NCBI GenBank assembly: GCA_963755435.1 | Contig: CAVWJX010000003.1 | Coordinates: forward strand, 1 to 64,000 | Source: AP-15 sp963755435 | GTDB lineage: Bacteria > Pseudomonadota > Alphaproteobacteria > ATCC43930 > CGMCC-115725 | DNA: 64,000 bases | Direction: 5' to 3' | Shown here: piece after piece, positions 27,026-36,127 of the stretch | How positions within the stretch are numbered: position 1 is the stretch's first letter | Layout of the letters: the number at the start of each line of letters is the position of its first letter | Program-made: the position numbers and the translations under genes | Notes under the pieces: model-generated | Databases searched by the model: none | What the model saw: only the letters and a program-made list of their open reading frames with translations | Told to the model about the DNA's origin: nothing

Positions 27026-28216
27026 ATGAACCTCGGTGTTGGGCCAATGATCGGCGGTGTCGGTTTCACCAGCGGCCGGCATTTACTGCAGGCAACCCCG
27101 GCCTTGATTGCGCTGGCGACCGCGTCGCCTCCCGCTGCTGCGCAGCCGGCCGGCGCTGCGAATCAGCCGGCGGCGAACCACGCCGTGCCCACTCCGCAGC
27201 GCTGGGCTGATCTGCGACGGCAGAAGCTGATCGGCTACATGCTGGCGCATGAGCAATTCACCATCCCGCAGCTGCTCGAGATCGGCGCGGCGGCGGCGCA
27301 GGCCGGCTTTGGCGCGCTGGCGACGAGCGATCATTTCCAGCCCTGGCAGGCCAATGAGCGGCACGCCGGAGAGGCCTGGGTCACGCTCGCGGCACTCGGT
27401 GGCCGAGTGCAATCCTCGTGGATGGGCACGACCGTCACCTGCCCGATCCTGCGCTACAATCCCGCGGTGGTGGCCGAGGCATTCGCGTCGCTGAGTTAGC
27501 TTTATCCGGGCCGGATTTTTCTCGGCGTTGGCTCGGGCGAAGCGCTGAACGAGGAGGCCGCGACCGGCGTCTGGCCGAAATGGCCGGAGCGATGGGAGCG
27601 CCTGGTCGAGGCGATTGGCATCATTCGCGCGCTGTGGACCGGGCAGCCGGTCGCCCATCGGGGCAAATACTATAGGGTCAACGGCCGGCTCTACGACCCG
27701 CCGCCGCAGCCGATCCCGCTGCTGACCGCCGCCAACGGCAAGAAGTCGATGCGGCTCGCCGGACAGCACGGCGACGGGCTGGTCACCGATCCCTTGACCT
27801 GGAAGAAATTCAAATCGGAATGGGAGGGCGGCGCCACGGATGCCGGGAAAAACCCGGCCGACATGCCGGTTCTGGTCGAGCAATTCGTCGCTGTCGGCGA
27901 CCGGCAGCAGGCGCAGCGCGCGGCCGAGCTATGGCGCTTTTTGCCCAAGGCGTTCAAGAAATATTATAACGATCCGGACCCCGCATCGATCGAGCGGCAG
28001 GCCGACGCCGAAATTCCGCTCCAGCAGATCGTCGCCGACTGGCCGGTCGGCACCGACCCGGAAATCCACATCGCCGCAATCAGAAGGCTGTTCGACAGCG
28101 GCGCGACAATCGTCAACATCCATTCGGGTCAGCAGGACCAGACCCAAGTGATCGAGTTCTACGGGAAATCGGTGTTGCCCAAATTCGCCCGCGCCTCGTC
28201 GAACAGCTATAAGTGA
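27026..28216 (+). pseudogene. F420-dependent dehydrogenase-like LLM oxidoreductase, interrupted by TAG
   Basis: Across an in-frame stop, this reads as a luciferase-like flavin/F420 oxidoreductase of about 396 residues. It resembles the exported F420-dependent (FGD2-type) dehydrogenases. An Ala-rich, signal-like N-terminus precedes the core, with QAGFGALATSDHFQPW and RIFLGVGSGEALNEEAA. The frame is broken only at TAG 27497-27499. There homologues, as I remember them, read LSLLYPG, so a TTG-to-TAG change would explain it. Downstream conservation is excellent to the natural end, so the lesion is recent, an error, or read through. The start follows GGAGAGGCAA. Confidence 0.75.
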
Positions 28217-28297
28217 TAATGGCGTGCGCAGATTTGGGCGGCGCCGCTGTGGCGCAGCGCCCGCATCTGCGGATCGCCCGGTCTCGCTGTTACGGAG

Positions 28298-30016
28298 TTA
28301 CTGGGCCGCACTCGCCAGCGGCGCAGCGCGGGCCGGCGTGAAGCGATCGAGCACCTGGCCCGGACCTTGGCCGAGCCGAAGGTAATCCTTGCCGTCGAAC
28401 ACCGGCACACCGTTGACGAAGACGCCGTGCACGCCGAGCGGATCACGGATCGTGCGGGTGCCGCCGCCGGGCAGGTCGTTGACGCGGCGCGACGCCGAGA
28501 TGCCGACTGTGGTGGGGTCGAACAGCAGCAGGTCGGCATGGGCGCCGAGCGCGATTTGGCCGCGGTCGGGGATGCCGTAAAGCCCGGCCTGATGGCTCGT
28601 CAACCGGCGCACGCCCTCGGGCAGGTCGAACGCGCCGCGCTCGCGCACCCAATGGCCAAGGAAATAAAGCCCGAAGCCGGCGTCGCACAGATAGACCAGA
28701 TGGGCCCCGGCGTCGGATAGCGCGATGACCCCGGCCTTGTGCTTGACCAGCGGCTCGACGCCGTCGTCGACCGCGTTGAAGAAGCGGCCGATCAGCCCGG
28801 TATCGAGGTCCTCCTCGAGGCCGAGATCGAGCAGCACATCGAGCGGGTCGCGCCCCGCTGCGCGCGAAAGGTCGGCGATCGTGCGGTTGGCGAGGCCGGC
28901 ATTCTCGGCCTTTACCGGCGCCGCGACGATGACCCGCTGCCAGTTGCCCTGGAACACGGTTCCCGGTTTCGGATTGCGCAGATCGGCGCGGAACGCTTCG
29001 CGGAAGCTCGGGTCGCGGAACACCGATTTGAGCTGCTCGCGGTCGTACGCCTTGATCGGGTCGAACGCCGGGTGGCTGTAGAACGGATAGGCGCTGGCCA
29101 AGGTGAAGTCGAACGACAGCGGCTGGCAGGTGATCTGGATGTAGAGTTCGCGGCCGCGCGCCTGGGCCGCGGCGCAGGCGTCGAACACGCCGAGCGCGCG
29201 CTCGGGATATTGCTCGTTATAGAGTGCGACAGCGGTGCTCATGAAGATGCGCCGGCCGTGGCGGGCAGCGATCTCCTCCATCGTGTCGGGCATGATCGGC
29301 CCCGACGAGATCTCGACGACGCCGCGGCCGGGACCGCCCATGGCCCCGACGAGCGCATCGAATTCCGACAGATCGCTGATTGTCGACGGCATCGGCACGC
29401 CGCCCCAGCCCGAATGGTTCAGGGAATAGGAGGCGCCGAGCCCGATCGCACCCTGGTCCATCGCCTCGCCGACGAGCCGCTTCATCTCGGCCAATTCGGC
29501 GGCGGTCGGCGCCTTGCGGACCGAGGCTTCGTCGCCCATCACGGCGGTGCGCACCGCCGAATGCCCGACCAGCACCCCGAGGTTCATGTAGGGGCCGCGG
29601 CCGCGCAGCATCGCCATGTATTCGGCGAAGGACTGGAATCGCCAATCGATGCCGGCGCGCAGCGCGTCGAGATCCATGCCCTCGACGACGGCGAGGTTGC
29701 GCATGATCATGTCGCGCAGCGGCGGTGGCGAAGGGACGATGCCGAAGCCGCAATTGCCCATCACCGCGGTCGTGACGCCGAGCGAGGGCGACGGCGACAG
29801 GGTCGGGTCCCAGGTGACCTGCGCGTCGTAATGCGTATGCAGGTCGATGATGCCCGGCATCAGCGCGAGCCCGCCAGCGTCGACCACCTCGTGCGCCGCG
29901 GCCGAGAGGTCGCCGATCGCGGCGATGCGGCCGTCCTTGACCGCGACATCGGCGCGGATCGGATCGCGGCCGAGCCCGTCGACCACAGTGGCGCCGCGGA
30001 TTACGAGGTCGTGCAT
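28298..30016 (-). CDS. N-acyl-D-amino-acid deacylase-type amidohydrolase
   Basis: The protein of 572 residues is an amidohydrolase of the D-aminoacylase group, which cleaves N-acyl or N-carbamoyl groups using bound metal. The N-terminal beta domain is followed by the metal-binding HTH of IIDLHTHYDAQVTWDP near residue 60. Later family blocks are VTTAVMGNCGFG, GASYSLNHSGWGG and SDAGAHLVYLCDAGFG. AGGAG lies upstream of the ATG at 30016. It is transcribed away from an IclR-type regulator across a 180-bp gap, so regulation by that protein is plausible. True substrate is not evident. Confidence 0.87.
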   Translation of the reverse strand: MHDLVIRGATVVDGLGRDPIRADVAVKDGRIAAIGDLSAAAHEVVDAGGLALMPGIIDLHTHYDAQVTWDPTLSPSPSLGVTTAVMGNCGFGIVPSPPPLRDMIMRNLAVVEGMDLDALRAGIDWRFQSFAEYMAMLRGRGPYMNLGVLVGHSAVRTAVMGDEASVRKAPTAAELAEMKRLVGEAMDQGAIGLGASYSLNHSGWGGVPMPSTISDLSEFDALVGAMGGPGRGVVEISSGPIMPDTMEEIAARHGRRIFMSTAVALYNEQYPERALGVFDACAAAQARGRELYIQITCQPLSFDFTLASAYPFYSHPAFDPIKAYDREQLKSVFRDPSFREAFRADLRNPKPGTVFQGNWQRVIVAAPVKAENAGLANRTIADLSRAAGRDPLDVLLDLGLEEDLDTGLIGRFFNAVDDGVEPLVKHKAGVIALSDAGAHLVYLCDAGFGLYFLGHWVRERGAFDLPEGVRRLTSHQAGLYGIPDRGQIALGAHADLLLFDPTTVGISASRRVNDLPGGGTRTIRDPLGVHGVFVNGVPVFDGKDYLRLGQGPGQVLDRFTPARAAPLASAAQ

Positions 30017-30196
30017 CGACGTCTCCTCTGCATCTTTAGGAACGTTTATTCGGTAACGGTGGCATGACACGTCAGATTAGCGCTGTTGCTTGCCTTCGTT
30101 GTCTTCAATAGAAGACGCATGATTTCTATTGCGATAATTAGCCGTTTGCGTATCATGCCGACCGGGATGCGTCAATCCACTCGATTAGACGAGACG

Positions 30197-31078
30197 ATGG
30201 ACCGACCGCGACTGGCGGATTCGCCGCGTGGCGCACTTCGGACAAAGGCAAGGCAGCCCTCGCCGAAGGGCGCGATCCGACAGCAGGCCGGCGCCGGCGA
30301 GCGTGGCCGGGCCAACCCGGGCAAGCCGGTGGGAGCCGTTGTCGCCGCAGCCAAGGTCCTGCGAAGCTTGCACGGTTCCGAGCGGCCGTTGAATGCGAGC
30401 GAGGTCGCGCGCGCCGCGGGTCTCTATCGCGGCACTGCCTACAATATCCTGCGCACCCTGCAAGCCGAGGGGTTTGTCGGCTATGACGACGCCACCCGCA
30501 GCTACTCGGTCAGTCTGCGTATTCTCGAGATCGCCTATGGCGTCTTGCGGCGCAGCGGGCTGATGGATTTGGCCCGTCCGCTGATGCACGCGATCTGCGA
30601 TGCACACGGCATCTCGGTTTATCTGTCGAAGGTGCTGGGCCCCTCATCCTTGCTGTTGTTGGACTGGGTCGGCGTCGCGTTCCGCACCGATCTATACGTC
30701 ACGGTCGGGCGCCCATCCCCAGTCCCGGCGGGCGCATCAGGGGTCATCATGGCCGCCTTTGGCGGTGGCAGCGAGCCGGAACTGGAAGCGCTGTTTTCGC
30801 AGGTCGCATGGTACCAGAAGCCGTCATTCGGCGAGTTCATGAGCCGGGTAAGGGAAGCCAGGTCATCCGGTTTCGCGGTCGATCGCGGCGCGATGTTTCA
30901 GGGGATTACGCTGGTCTCCGTGCCGGTTTTGTCGCCGTCTTGGCAGTTGCTGCTGATCCTGACCGCGGCGGGTAACGCGCATGAGCTCGAGGCGGGTGGG
31001 CTGGGGCCGCTCCGCCGGGCGATGCAGTCGGCGGCAGCGCGGCTCTCCGAGAGCGCGCGGCTGCTGCGTCTGGGATGA
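30197..31078 (+). CDS. IclR-family transcriptional regulator
   Basis: This 293-residue regulator has a winged helix-turn-helix near residues 65-115 (ASEVARAAGLYRGTAYNILR) and a C-terminal effector-binding domain. IclR proteins usually bind small catabolic substrates and control neighbouring catabolic genes. A basic, Pro/Arg/Gly-rich tail precedes the HTH and is probably disordered. The start is uncertain: 30197 is used, while 30155 and others upstream are also in frame. It overlaps a possible early start of the monooxygenase gene and faces away from the deacylase gene, so it could control both. Confidence 0.87.
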   Translation: MDRPRLADSPRGALRTKARQPSPKGAIRQQAGAGERGRANPGKPVGAVVAAAKVLRSLHGSERPLNASEVARAAGLYRGTAYNILRTLQAEGFVGYDDATRSYSVSLRILEIAYGVLRRSGLMDLARPLMHAICDAHGISVYLSKVLGPSSLLLLDWVGVAFRTDLYVTVGRPSPVPAGASGVIMAAFGGGSEPELEALFSQVAWYQKPSFGEFMSRVREARSSGFAVDRGAMFQGITLVSVPVLSPSWQLLLILTAAGNAHELEAGGLGPLRRAMQSAAARLSESARLLRLG

Positions 31079-31128
31079 GGCAGCAGTCGGATCGAATTGC
31101 ATCCAACACTTCGTTCGGGGAAATTGGC

Positions 31129-32769
31129 ATGGATACGTTGCAAGCAGCTGGCCACGGAACTGCAGCGGATACCGAGCTCGATTTCGATGCCGTCGTCATC
31201 GGGGCCGGGGTTTCCGGGCTCTACCAGCTCTACCGCCTGCGCGAGCTCGGGCTCACAGTGCGGGTGTTCGAAACCGGGACCGGCGTCGGCGGCACCTGGT
31301 ACTGGAACCGCTATCCCGGCGCCCGCTTCGATTCGGAGAGCTATACCTACGGCTATTCCTTTTCGCCGGAGCTGCTCGACGAATGGAGCTGGGCCGAGCG
31401 CTTCGCCCCGCAGCCGGAGACCGAGCGCTATCTGAACCATGTCGCCGACAAGTTCGACCTGCGTCGCGACATCCAGTTTGAGAGCCGGGTCGCGGCCGCG
31501 CATTACCGGGAGGAAACGCGCAGCTGGGACGTCGTGCTCGAGGATGGCCGGCGTTATTCGACGCGCCTCCTGATTACCGCGATCGGCGTGCTCTCGGCCC
31601 CGACCATGCCGCGCATCCCCGGCGTCGAGACGTTCGAGGGCCAGTCTTGCCACACCCATTACTGGCCGAAGGCGGGGGTGAGCTTCGCCGGCAAGCGCGT
31701 CGCGGTGATCGGCACCGGCGCCACCGCGGTGCAGACGATCCAGGAAGTGGCCAAGACCGTCGGCCACCTGAGCGTATTCCAGCGCACCCCGCAATGGTGT
31801 GCGCCATTGCACAACGACAAGATCGGCGCGGACGAGATGGCTCGCATCCGGGCCGCCTATCCCGAGATCTTCGCGCGCTGCAGCGACACCCCCGGCTGCT
31901 TTATCCACGCCCCCGACCCGCGCGCCACCCACGAGGTGACACGCGAGGAGCGCGAGGCCTTTTGGGAAAAGCTCTACGCCGAGCCCGGCTTTGGCATTTG
32001 GCAGGGCAATTTCCGCGATATCCTCACCGACCGCGAGGCCAACGCACTGATCTCGGATTTCATCGCACGCAAGATCCGCGAGCGCGTCAAGGACCCGGCG
32101 GTGGCCGATAAGCTGATCCCGAAGAACCACGGCTTCGGCACCAGGCGGGTCCCGCTCGAAACCCGCTACTACGAAGTCTACAACCAGCCCAACGTCGAGC
32201 TCGTCGACATCAACAAGACGCCGATCGAGCGCATCACGCCGGCCGGGATCCGGACCACCGATGCGGAATACCAGTTCGACCTGATCATCTACGCGACCGG
32301 CTTTGACGCGATTACTGGCAGCTTCGACCGGATCGACATCCGCGGGGTCGACGGCGTGCCGCTACAGGAGAAATGGAAGGACGGCCCCCAGACCTTTCTC
32401 GGCATCCTGGTCGAGGGTTTTCCGAACCTGCTGATGGTGATGGGACCGCATGCCGGGCTCGGCAACTTTCCGCGCGCCGCCGAATACAGCGTCGAGTGGG
32501 TGAGCGGTCTTGTCCGCCATGCGCGCGACCGCGGCCTCACGCGCATCGAGCCGACCTCCGCCGGGGTCGCCGAGTGGACCGGCCACGTCATGGCGATGGG
32601 CCAGGGGCTGCTGATGAACGAGATCAATTCGTGGATGACCGGCGTCAATCGCAATGTCGAGGGCAAAGAGACCCGCCGGATCATGCGCTACAGCGGCGGC
32701 CACCCCGCTTTTCGCGAGCACTGCGACCGGGTGGCGGCCGACGGCTACCGCAAGCTGTCGCTGGCTTAG
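31129..32769 (+). CDS. Flavin-binding Baeyer-Villiger-type monooxygenase
   Basis: A 546-residue FAD and NADPH enzyme that inserts oxygen next to a carbonyl, turning ketones into esters or lactones. The FAD site is VVIGAGVSGLYQLYRLREL at 22-40. The class signature F-x-G-x3-H-x3-W-P is exact in FEGQSCHTHYWP at 169-180. The NADPH site is AVIGTGATAVQ at about 193-203. The region IIYATGFDAITGSFD is the expected flavoprotein C-terminal block. I start at 31129, which is preceded by CGGGGAAATTGGC, though the frame is open from 31075 where it overlaps the iclR stop. The physiological ketone cannot be deduced. Confidence 0.92.
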   Translation: MDTLQAAGHGTAADTELDFDAVVIGAGVSGLYQLYRLRELGLTVRVFETGTGVGGTWYWNRYPGARFDSESYTYGYSFSPELLDEWSWAERFAPQPETERYLNHVADKFDLRRDIQFESRVAAAHYREETRSWDVVLEDGRRYSTRLLITAIGVLSAPTMPRIPGVETFEGQSCHTHYWPKAGVSFAGKRVAVIGTGATAVQTIQEVAKTVGHLSVFQRTPQWCAPLHNDKIGADEMARIRAAYPEIFARCSDTPGCFIHAPDPRATHEVTREEREAFWEKLYAEPGFGIWQGNFRDILTDREANALISDFIARKIRERVKDPAVADKLIPKNHGFGTRRVPLETRYYEVYNQPNVELVDINKTPIERITPAGIRTTDAEYQFDLIIYATGFDAITGSFDRIDIRGVDGVPLQEKWKDGPQTFLGILVEGFPNLLMVMGPHAGLGNFPRAAEYSVEWVSGLVRHARDRGLTRIEPTSAGVAEWTGHVMAMGQGLLMNEINSWMTGVNRNVEGKETRRIMRYSGGHPAFREHCDRVAADGYRKLSLA

Positions 32770-33027
32770 AGGCGTCACAAGCTCCGGCCCTGCTCGCCGG
32801 CAGCCGAGGGCCAAGGGTTATTGGCATGCGCCAGGCTGGCCCTCACGGCACCACGGTTGCAGCCGCCGGTCGTCGCAGAGCGCCCGATCGTGCTCCAACT
32901 GGGTGGTGGCCTGGCGATTGCTCTCAATGCTCCAGCGGCACTTGATTTATACGGGCATAACCCGTACGGCCGCAAAGTGGGTGAGCGAGGCCGGCCTTTT
33001 CCGGAGAATTGTTGTCTTATCTGGGGC

Positions 33028-34263
33028 ATGCGGGGGTTCCTCGGGATCGGCGTTATTTTGTCCCTCGCTTGGGCGTTGAGCGAGGACCGGGCGCGTGTGC
33101 CATGGCGGGTCGTTGCGCTGGGCGTGCTGCTGCAATTCGGCCTCGCCGCGCTGTTTCTAAGGTTTCCGCCGGCCAGGGCGGCATTTTTGTTGCTGAACCG
33201 AGCCGTTGTGGGTTTGCAGAACGCGACCGAGGCAGGGACCGGCTTCGTTTTCGGCTACCTCGGCGGCGGACAATTGCCATTTGCCGAGACGCGACCCGGC
33301 GCGAGCTTCATCTTCGCCTTCCGCGCGCTGCCGTTGGTGCTGGTGATCAGTGCGCTCGCCACCCTGTTGTTCTACTGGGGCATCCTGCAGCGCATCGTGC
33401 AGGCGTTTGCCTGGGTGCTGCGGCGTACGGTCGGAATCGGCGGTCCGCTCGGCCTCGGCGCTGCGGTGCATATCTTCGTCGGCCACATCGAGGCACCGCT
33501 GCTACTGCGTCCGTACCTGATGCGGCTCGCGCGCGGCGAGTTGTTTGCGCTGATGAGCTGCGGCATGGCCGGGATTGCGGGCACCGTCATGGTGCTCTAC
33601 GCCACGCTCGTCGGGCCGGTCATTCCCAACGCGCTCGGCAACATCCTGATCGCTGCGGTGATCAGCACCCCAGCGGCCCTCGCCATCGCCGCGCTAATGG
33701 TGCCGTTCGGCCTCGACCCGTCAGCCTCGGCCCAGCTTGCGATCGATGACCCGCCGGTCAGCGCGATGGACGCGATCGCCAAGGGCACGCGCGACGGCAT
33801 CGTCTTTCTGCTCAACATTACCGCCATGCTGATCGTGACGATCGCCCTGGTGAGCCTCGTCAACGCCGCACTCGGCTTGCTGCCGGACCTCGCTGGCGCG
33901 CCGCTGACATTGGAGCGCCTGTTTGCCTTTGCCTTCCGACCGATCATGTGGCTGATCGGCATTCCCGGCCCGCAGACGGCGACTGCGGCGGCGCTGATGG
34001 CCACCAAGACCGTGCTGAACGAATTTGTCGCCTATGTCGATCTCGCCCACTTGCCGCCGGCGGCGCTGGACCCGCGTTCGCGGCTCATTATGACTTACGC
34101 GCTGTGCGGCTTCGCCAATTTCGGCAGCCTCGGCATCCTGATCGGCGGAATGGGCGCGATGGTGCCCGAGCGCCGGGCCGAGATCGTGGCACTCGGCCTG
34201 CGCTCGATCGTCTCCGGCACATTGGCAACGTGCATGAGCGGCGCAGTCGTCGGCATCTTGTGA
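33028..34263 (+). CDS. NupC-type concentrative nucleoside transporter
   Basis: This 411-residue integral membrane protein matches the concentrative nucleoside transporter family, which imports nucleosides with H+ or Na+. About ten hydrophobic helices are visible. Family signatures include a gate-like region with FVFGYLGGGQLPF near residue 75, IFVGHIEAPLLLRPYL near 155, LMSCGMAGIAGTVMVLYA near 180, LNEFVAYVDLA near 330 and TYALCGFANFGSLGILIGG near 355. The upstream frame is open from 32821, but the ATG at 33028 starts right at the first helix. It has no obvious operon partner. Confidence 0.92.
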   Translation: MRGFLGIGVILSLAWALSEDRARVPWRVVALGVLLQFGLAALFLRFPPARAAFLLLNRAVVGLQNATEAGTGFVFGYLGGGQLPFAETRPGASFIFAFRALPLVLVISALATLLFYWGILQRIVQAFAWVLRRTVGIGGPLGLGAAVHIFVGHIEAPLLLRPYLMRLARGELFALMSCGMAGIAGTVMVLYATLVGPVIPNALGNILIAAVISTPAALAIAALMVPFGLDPSASAQLAIDDPPVSAMDAIAKGTRDGIVFLLNITAMLIVTIALVSLVNAALGLLPDLAGAPLTLERLFAFAFRPIMWLIGIPGPQTATAAALMATKTVLNEFVAYVDLAHLPPAALDPRSRLIMTYALCGFANFGSLGILIGGMGAMVPERRAEIVALGLRSIVSGTLATCMSGAVVGIL

Positions 34264-34424
34264 CCGCACCCACGGCCTCGGATCGTCCTTGAAGGCCGTC
34301 AAAGCGACGCTGCAGGGCCGCCTCTGGAGAGGGCGACTGCGACCCTGATCCGATACCCGTCTCTGCCACCGGGATCGGGCCGATGGGACGTTACGGGCTG
34401 TAGGACAGCGCCGCGCCGGTGTGG

Positions 34425-34499
34425 TGGTGCCCCGAGTCGGATTTGAACCAACGGCCTACCGCTTACGAAGCGGTTGCTCTACCACTGAGCTACCGGGGC
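34425..34499 (-). tRNA. tRNA-Thr (anticodon CGT)
   Basis: The minus strand folds as a tRNA. The 5' arm GCCCCGG pairs with TCGGGGC (one G-U), and the D-loop is AGCTCAGTGGTAGAGC. The anticodon stem ACCGC/GCGGT encloses TTCGTAA, giving anticodon CGT, which reads ACG (Thr). The T arm contains GGTTCAAATCC. Discriminator A and an encoded CCA follow at 34425-34428. Confidence 0.95.
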
Positions 34500-34549
34500 G
34501 CATCGGCTCACTGATAGCGTGTTTCGCTCGGTGCGCCAAGCCGTTTGGA

Positions 34550-36127
34550 TCAAGCGCCGCCCGGCTCGGCGACCGGTGGGCGGGACGCGCGGGTCTCAGC
34601 GGGCGCGGCGTCGACTCCGGTCTGGGGCGGAGGCGGCACCTCGGCCGCAGGCGCCGGTGCGGTCTGCGCGGCCGCAACCGTGGTTCCCTGCGGCGCGGCC
34701 GCGGCGGCGGCGCGGAGCGGGGTGCGCCAGGCGAGAGCGTCAAAGCTGCCGCAATGCGGGCACAGCGGCTGCCATTCGAGGCTCTCGCCCCCACAACTCG
34801 CGCACACATAAGCGGGGTCGGGCAGCGCCCGCGCGGCGCGGTCGAGCCATTGGCGCATCCGTGCCGGATCGGCGTGCTCGCCGTCTTCGAGCCGCGCCAT
34901 CATCAGGCAGAGCCGCACCGTCGGGCGCCCGCCGGTTGCGGCCGGCGCGTCGCCGGAGGCCGGCGGCGCCGGCCGGTCCAATCCGTTAGCGGCCGGCCCC
35001 GGCCCCGGCAATAGCAGCGCCGCGGCCGGCTGGGCCGGGGCCGTCGCCAGCGGCGGCGGATCGGCCGTCAGCGCCCGTTCGAGATGACGGCGTGCCTCGC
35101 CCCAGAGCTGCGCCGCCAAGGCCGCTTCGGCGAGTGCGAGGTGGCTTTCGCGCGCGCCTGGATTGCGCGCCGCCAGCCGCGCGAACCGGGCGACCCGGGC
35201 GAGCGGCGTCTCACTCGCGCGGATCGCGCCATAGGCCTCGGCCAGCTCCGGGTGCGGTGCGATCTGCCAGGCCCGCTCGACCGTCTTGGTCGCGCGGCGA
35301 GTGCGTTGGTCCGCGATCAGCAGGCGCGCATGATGGGCCGCTGCCGGCGCCAGTTCCGGAGCCAACGACTGAGCCTCCCCGGCCAGCGCCAATGCCCGCG
35401 CGTGGTCGCCCCCGGCCGCGGCCGCGAGGCTCAGCTCGTACAAGATCACGCCGCGATGATGCCGCGCCGCCGCGGGGGCGATCTGGCGCCGGACCGCCTG
35501 CGCGAGGGTGTCGCGCGCCGCCTCCCAGCGCCGGTCGCGCACTTCGAGATCGAACCGGCTCGCCATCGCCCAGCGGGCATCGGGACGCAGCGCCGCGGCG
35601 CGCTCGGCAAGACGCCGCGCGGTGTCGCGGTCGCCCTCGGACAAAGCCTGGTTGAGCAGTCCGCGCAGCCCGAGAAACTCGGTCTCGGCGCGATCGAGCA
35701 TCGCGGTAAAGAATCTCTTTGCCGCATTCCGATCGCCGCCAAGCTGCGCCGCCTGTGCCGACAACAGCAGGGTCAAGGGCGGCTCGGCGAGCAGCGCTTC
35801 GGCCCGGCGGGCGTGGCGCCGCGCCTCCTGCGGGTCGCCGGCGGCGACCGCGACCATGCCGCGGGTCAAGGCCTGATACCCGGCGCGCCGCCGCCGCTCG
35901 CGCCGCCGGCGCATAAACGCGCGCGGGCTGCCGAGCAGCCGAGCCGTCAGCCACAGCAGCAGCGCCACCGCCAGCGCCGCCAGCACCGCAACGGCGACCA
36001 GCACGCCGATCGAAGTGTCGATCTGCCAGCCCTGCCAGACGATCTCGACCCGCCCCGGGTGGTTGGCAATGAACACCGCCGCCACCACCGCCGCGGCGAT
36101 CGCGATCAAGGCGCCGATCGCGCGCAT
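34550..36127 (-). CDS. hemY: HemY-like membrane protein with tetratricopeptide repeats
   Basis: The 525-residue protein corresponds to the HemY family encoded beside hem genes; its exact role in haem metabolism is unsettled. Two N-terminal membrane helices (residues 3-20 and 40-65) are followed by a basic loop (RRRRERRRRAGYQ) and by degenerate TPR helices rich in Ala and Arg. The C-terminus contains a four-cysteine zinc-ribbon-like motif, CASCGGESLEWQPLCPHCG, common in alphaproteobacterial members. A Pro/Ala tail ends the protein. Its ATG overlaps the stop of the preceding mitofilin-like gene (ATGA), so the genes are translationally coupled. Confidence 0.85.
   Translation of the reverse strand: MRAIGALIAIAAAVVAAVFIANHPGRVEIVWQGWQIDTSIGVLVAVAVLAALAVALLLWLTARLLGSPRAFMRRRRERRRRAGYQALTRGMVAVAAGDPQEARRHARRAEALLAEPPLTLLLSAQAAQLGGDRNAAKRFFTAMLDRAETEFLGLRGLLNQALSEGDRDTARRLAERAAALRPDARWAMASRFDLEVRDRRWEAARDTLAQAVRRQIAPAAARHHRGVILYELSLAAAAGGDHARALALAGEAQSLAPELAPAAAHHARLLIADQRTRRATKTVERAWQIAPHPELAEAYGAIRASETPLARVARFARLAARNPGARESHLALAEAALAAQLWGEARRHLERALTADPPPLATAPAQPAAALLLPGPGPAANGLDRPAPPASGDAPAATGGRPTVRLCLMMARLEDGEHADPARMRQWLDRAARALPDPAYVCASCGGESLEWQPLCPHCGSFDALAWRTPLRAAAAAAPQGTTVAAAQTAPAPAAEVPPPPQTGVDAAPAETRASRPPVAEPGGA

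Noticed and set aside
30086..30196. Longer N-terminus for the IclR regulator
   Set aside because: The frame is open, but it begins with non-ATG codons in the divergent promoter gap and has no supporting signal; kept only as an alternative.
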